Assembly: GCF_000214705.1 (NCBI RefSeq)
Contig: NC_015573.1
Span: 74,501-138,500, forward strand
DNA length: 64,000 nt
Direction: 5' to 3'
DNA from: Desulfofundulus kuznetsovii DSM 6115
GTDB lineage: Bacteria; Bacillota; Desulfotomaculia; Desulfotomaculales; Desulfovirgulaceae
The notes under the pieces are model-generated. The model saw nothing but the letters and a program-made list of their open reading frames with translations, made no database searches and was not told the DNA's origin. Of this stretch, positions 60,728-64,000 are shown one piece after another. Both the position numbers and the translations under genes were made by a program. The first letter of the stretch is position 1. Each line of letters begins with the position of its first letter.

Positions 60728-62272
60728 ATGATGATGTTAAAACAGAGAAAATCCATTTTAATCTGGTGTTTAATTCTTCTCGTCCTGGCCGGCCTGCTTT
60801 CCGGTTGCAATGCCAGGGAGCAGGCGCAGACCAAAACGCAAGAACTGGTGATCGGCATCGGGCGGGACTTTTATGACGGCCCGGATAGCAGTAATTTTCT
60901 CCACGGCAGCACGGGCGTGTGGGAGAGCCTTACCTACCTGAACGAAAACCTGGAGCCCGTGCCGCATTTGGCCGAAAAGCTCGTCTCCGATGACACGGGC
61001 AAGGTATGGACGGTTTACCTGCGGCAGGGCGTCAGATTCCACGACGGAGCGCCGCTTACCGCCGGGGCGGTGGTGAAAAGCGTAACGCGGCTGAAAGAGC
61101 GGGCCAAACTCGACGAGTACGGCACTTTTTTAAACCTGGAAAAGGTGGAAGCTGCCGGCGAGCGGGAGGTAAAGTTCACCTTCAGACAGCCCGAGCCGGC
61201 CTTCCCGGCCAAGGTGGCCTACCACGGCTGCCCCATCTTCAGCCCCCAAAGCTTTGACGCCGAAGGAAAAATTGTCCATCCTTATGGCACGGGGCCTTTT
61301 AAGTTTGCCGAATACAAAAAGGGTGAAGCCCTGGTGATGGTCCGGAACGACGACTACTGGGGCGGCAAACCTAAACTGGAAAAAGTAACCTTTAAAGTCA
61401 TTCCCGATCCCTCCACCCGCCTGGCCGCCCTGCAGACCGGCGAAATTCAGGCCGTAGCCGATGTGGGCGGCATCCTGCCTGAGCAGGCGCAGGTAATTAA
61501 AGGCGATTCCAACCTGGTTTTGTTATCCCGGCCGGTCACCACGACCCACTACCTGCTCTTTAACAACAAAAAGCCACCTTTTAACGATGTGCACCTGCGC
61601 CAGGCGGTGAGCCTGGCCATAGACCGCGCGCAGATGGTCAAAGAAGTGCTTAACGGTTACGGTGAGCCGGCGGATACCATCTTTACTTCTCTTGCCAGGG
61701 CATGGGTGGTTAAGGGGCTGTGGACAACGGACAAGAACAAGGCCCGGGAACTGGCCGCGCAGGTAAAGGCCGGCACACCGCGCAAAGTGGTTTTTATCGT
61801 CAACTCCGCCCTGGCCAACCGCTGGCCGTACAAGCCGATAGCGGAGATACTGCAGTCGGAACTCAAAGCTTTTGGATTTGAGGTTGAGCTGAGGATACTG
61901 GAAATGGGCGCCTGGAAAGAAGCGGTAAAGAAAGGCGAATATGACCTTACCTTAACGCCCTACACGTTGATGACCGGCGACCCGGACTTCTTCTTCGGCC
62001 GCTGGATCCACTCCAACGGGCAGATGAACGTGCAGCGGGGAGTGGGATACAATAACCCGGAGGCGGACCGGCTGGTGGAGTTGGCTGCTGCCGAGCGAGA
62101 ACCGGCAAAGAAAAAGGAGCTTTATGACCGGCTGCAGCGGCTGGTAGCAAGTGATGTGCCTCTCTGCTCCATCTACCATGATGTGTGCCTGTACGCAACA
62201 AGAAAGGAAGTCCAGGATTTAACGCTGGACCCCTTCTTTAAACCGAGCTTGGAAAAGGCCTGGATTAAATAA
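60728..62272 (+). CDS. Family 5 substrate-binding lipoprotein, copy 4
   Basis: 514 residues, possibly two fewer, because ATG triplets at 60728, 60731 and 60734 follow GGGAAGGAGAG and the third has the best spacing. The lipobox is GLLSGC. Family blocks are LAEKLVSDDTGKVWTVYLRQ, TGPFKFAEYKKGEALVMV, NDDYWGGKPKLEKVTFKVIP and TRLAALQTGEIQAV. The opening VIGIGRDFYDGPDSSNFLHG resembles nickel-binding NikA-type proteins more than peptide binders, but this is a weak cue. No permease accompanies it. Confidence 0.87.
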   Translation: MMMLKQRKSILIWCLILLVLAGLLSGCNAREQAQTKTQELVIGIGRDFYDGPDSSNFLHGSTGVWESLTYLNENLEPVPHLAEKLVSDDTGKVWTVYLRQGVRFHDGAPLTAGAVVKSVTRLKERAKLDEYGTFLNLEKVEAAGEREVKFTFRQPEPAFPAKVAYHGCPIFSPQSFDAEGKIVHPYGTGPFKFAEYKKGEALVMVRNDDYWGGKPKLEKVTFKVIPDPSTRLAALQTGEIQAVADVGGILPEQAQVIKGDSNLVLLSRPVTTTHYLLFNNKKPPFNDVHLRQAVSLAIDRAQMVKEVLNGYGEPADTIFTSLARAWVVKGLWTTDKNKARELAAQVKAGTPRKVVFIVNSALANRWPYKPIAEILQSELKAFGFEVELRILEMGAWKEAVKKGEYDLTLTPYTLMTGDPDFFFGRWIHSNGQMNVQRGVGYNNPEADRLVELAAAEREPAKKKELYDRLQRLVASDVPLCSIYHDVCLYATRKEVQDLTLDPFFKPSLEKAWIK

Positions 62273-62449
62273 AAAGAGTGTCAGTGGAAGCAGTTCGTTA
62301 ACCCAAATAAACTGGTGGAACAGGACGGGTTGAGTTTACACTGAGTAATCCCGGCCACTGGCTCTTTGGATCTTGACATGGACCCGTTACTGTTTTCGGT
62401 TGCCGGAGCAAAGTATATCGAGTATAATTTGTCCTGGAGGTGGCTTCCC

Positions 62450-62710
62450 TTGGTTCAAATAAGCTGGTTTTACGGAATTAAAATATCCATGTATTATGAT
62501 GAACATTTGCCGCCCCATTTTCACGTTGAATATGGAGATTATCATGCGGTGGTAGATATTCAAAAAGCGGTGATAATCAAAGGGGAACTTCCTAAGAAAC
62601 AGGCGAGTTTGGTTATAGCCTGGACGTTGCTGCACCAGGATGAATTGATGGATAACTGGCATAACGCATATCATAAAAAAGAGCTCTTTAAAATTGATCC
62701 TCTCCGGTAA
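62450..62710 (+). CDS. DUF4160 protein
   Basis: 86 residues from a TTG at 62450 set 8 bases after GGAGGTGG. The frame is open from 62366 but the family is about 80-90 residues. The family block GIKISMYYDEHLPPHFHVEY, followed by AVVDIQKAVIIKGELPKKQ, is clear. DUF4160 is commonly paired with DUF2442, as here, in a toxin-antitoxin-like arrangement. The function is not established. Confidence 0.8.
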   Translation: MVQISWFYGIKISMYYDEHLPPHFHVEYGDYHAVVDIQKAVIIKGELPKKQASLVIAWTLLHQDELMDNWHNAYHKKELFKIDPLR

Positions 62711-62723
62711 AGAGGTGAACAGA

Positions 62724-62993
62724 ATGATTCCGCCAGCGCTTATCCAGGTGTATGCCGATAAAACGGATGACTATACAATTATATGCCAGTTTGTTGACGG
62801 TAAGGTAACCAGATATCATATGAGAGATAAGTTAACCGGGGTTTTTGAACCCTTGAAGAATAAAGATTTATTTAAAAACGCCCTGACCATATTAGATAAC
62901 ACGGCGGCATGGGATCTGACCGGGAAAAGAGATGCATCGGAATGTTTGACCATTGATCCCTGGCAGTTGTATAACGCTGAAGATATTACCTGA
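62724..62993 (+). CDS. DUF2442 protein
   Basis: 89 residues. The pattern TIICQFVDGKVTRYHMRDKL, LKNKDLFKNALTI and AAWDLTGKRDASECLTIDP is that of DUF2442. AAAGAGGTGAAC precedes the ATG at 62724. It is 13 bases after the DUF4160 gene and they are probably cotranscribed. The usual partner relation is known, the biochemical activity is not. Confidence 0.8.
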   Translation: MIPPALIQVYADKTDDYTIICQFVDGKVTRYHMRDKLTGVFEPLKNKDLFKNALTILDNTAAWDLTGKRDASECLTIDPWQLYNAEDIT

Positions 62994-63060
62994 GTTAAGT
63001 TGTCAAGGGGTTGACATATTGCAGATGGCTTGCTTTCTGCAGCGTAATGCTGTAGGATGA

Positions 63061-63393
63061 GTATACACATCCCTTGAGCTCAAATGCCGTCGCTGCGGCC
63101 GGGTTTACCATTATGAGGTAGAAGAGCTCTTTGTTGATATTAGCCAGTACAGGAAGGAATCTGCAAACCTGCGCGATGCCCTGCTGTTCCAGGAAGACAT
63201 TGTTTGCAAGGGATGCGGCGCCGTTAACGATTATGAGTATACAAACGCAGCCATGCTGGCGTTGACGGCAGAGATAATGCTTTTGGCCGCCCGGGGGCAG
63301 AAGGCCAGTTCCTGGCTTACGTTTGGCAGGAGCACCACCTTCGACGGGAAGGAAATCCCGCTTTCAAAAATGCCCGCGCCTTTGCCGACATGA
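63061..63393 (+). pseudogene. Zinc-ribbon protein fragment without a start
   Basis: The frame is open from a stop at 63058 to TGA at 63391 but has no start codon near its beginning. It reads LELKCRRCGRVYHYEVEELF and later IVCKGCGAVNDYEYTNA, two CxxC pairs of a zinc ribbon, then a helical tail. It looks like the C-terminal part of a larger protein whose 5' end is lost. The remaining 63394-63528 has nothing clear. Confidence 0.6.
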
Positions 63394-63528
63394 ATACCGC
63401 AATTTGCGTTCTTGAAGAACAAAGCTCCCGGCCGGGTTTCTCTACTTGTCACCGGGGGTTAGGTACTTATTTTTTTGAATAATCCGGGCGGTTAGAAAGG
63501 GGTGCCGGTGCCTTCGGATTTGGTGATC

Positions 63529-63978
63529 TCACTGTCTTTGAACATATTCCCGGGGTGTAAAAACCGCAATGGCTGTTCTGCCGGAGAAATGTTTTTTGTT
63601 CCAGGTGACAATGGCCGCGGCCCCGTACATTTCTGCTTCTCTTAAAAAGATGGCGTCGCCGACGGTCATTTTCTTCAGGATGTACGCCGTTAGTTCGCTG
63701 AAGTAATCGAGACTGCCCGTTGTTTCCCCCGGGCGCTCGAAAGGGTCGAGAATTTCAACGGGATAAACCTCCGGAAACGAATATAGCCATTTTTCTTGCT
63801 CCTCAGCGGATAGGTTGAAAGAAGTGATTCCGCAAATTTCTAAGAGTGTAAAAAACGGAACGGCTGCTCTGATCCCCATTTCGTTTATTTTCTCCAGGAA
63901 CTGCTTATTCACCTTGTAATTGTTATCCCTGGGGAAAAAGCGGTCTAATAAAAAAATATTGCTATCGAGAAAAACCAT
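63529..63978 (-). CDS. PIN-domain protein (VapC-like)
   Basis: 149 residues from an ATG at 63978 after AAAGGTGAT. Acidic PIN residues are in VFLDSNIFLLDR (Asp), FFTLLEICGI (Glu) and KMTVGDAIFLREAEMYGA (Asp), and it closes with IVTWNKKHFSGRT. It is a probable RNase toxin. The antitoxin would be expected upstream on the minus strand, beyond the right edge of the window, so the pair cannot be confirmed. Confidence 0.8.
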   Translation of the reverse strand: MVFLDSNIFLLDRFFPRDNNYKVNKQFLEKINEMGIRAAVPFFTLLEICGITSFNLSAEEQEKWLYSFPEVYPVEILDPFERPGETTGSLDYFSELTAYILKKMTVGDAIFLREAEMYGAAAIVTWNKKHFSGRTAIAVFTPREYVQRQ

Positions 63979-64000
63979 AAAAATCACCTTTGGCAGCTCT

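Overview
The window looks like a chromosome segment of a spore-forming Clostridia-class Firmicute. A thermophilic Desulfotomaculum/Pelotomaculum-type Peptococcaceae member is my best guess, by inference only. The reasons are a YabG sporulation protease, two SPOCS (DUF3794) spore-type proteins, a YlqG/YlqH-like FliK/FlhB pair, strong AGGAGG ribosome sites, frequent TTG/GTG starts and a GC-rich backbone. I see no rRNA, tRNA or CRISPR array.

Layout. (1) 1-12 kb is a sporulation and envelope region: partial glycosyltransferase, yabG, a trypsin-like protease, a two-domain CAP lipoprotein-like secreted protein, SPOCS-LysM and SPOCS-carbohydrate-binding proteins, a YbaB-like protein, then an unrecognised four-gene block made of two small paralogous families, each present twice. 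A structured repeat of about 350 bp precedes an HMA-like protein, followed by YdcZ and ZIP transporters and an L,D-transpeptidase. (2) 12-13.6 kb holds the FlhB-like and FliK-like genes. (3) 13.8-26.4 kb is a defence island: Uma2 nuclease, VapBC, then a four-gene operon of a DUF499 ATPase, an unrecognised 203-aa protein, a DUF1156 DNA methyltransferase and a PLD-SNF2 helicase fusion. A 52-bp repeat (50/52 identical) lies in inverted orientation on both sides. (4) 26.6-34.2 kb has a cyanophycinase, an MNT/HepT toxin-antitoxin pair, and an RND efflux system (PII-like protein, pump, fusion protein, TetR).

(5) 34.6-62.3 kb is the most unusual part: about 28 kb of metal or oligopeptide uptake genes interleaved with SAM-dependent transferases. 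It has a complete Nik/Opp-type importer (two permeases, two ATPases, lipoprotein), a complete siderophore/B12-type importer, three further family-5 binding lipoproteins plus one truncated, two DUF4198 (NikM/NikK-type) proteins of which one is very His-rich, a Gate-domain membrane protein and its pseudogene copy, six class I SAM-dependent transferases (one broken by an IS1634-like element) and a half-size EamA exporter. The arrangement suggests repeated duplication of a binding-protein plus transferase module. I infer, without proof, that the transferases make or modify a small metal chelator that is exported and re-imported, as in staphylopine/pseudopaline-type systems. The AT-rich stretch at about 42.8-51 kb was probably acquired separately. 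(6) 62.4-64 kb holds a DUF4160/DUF2442 pair, a zinc-ribbon pseudogene and a PIN-domain gene.
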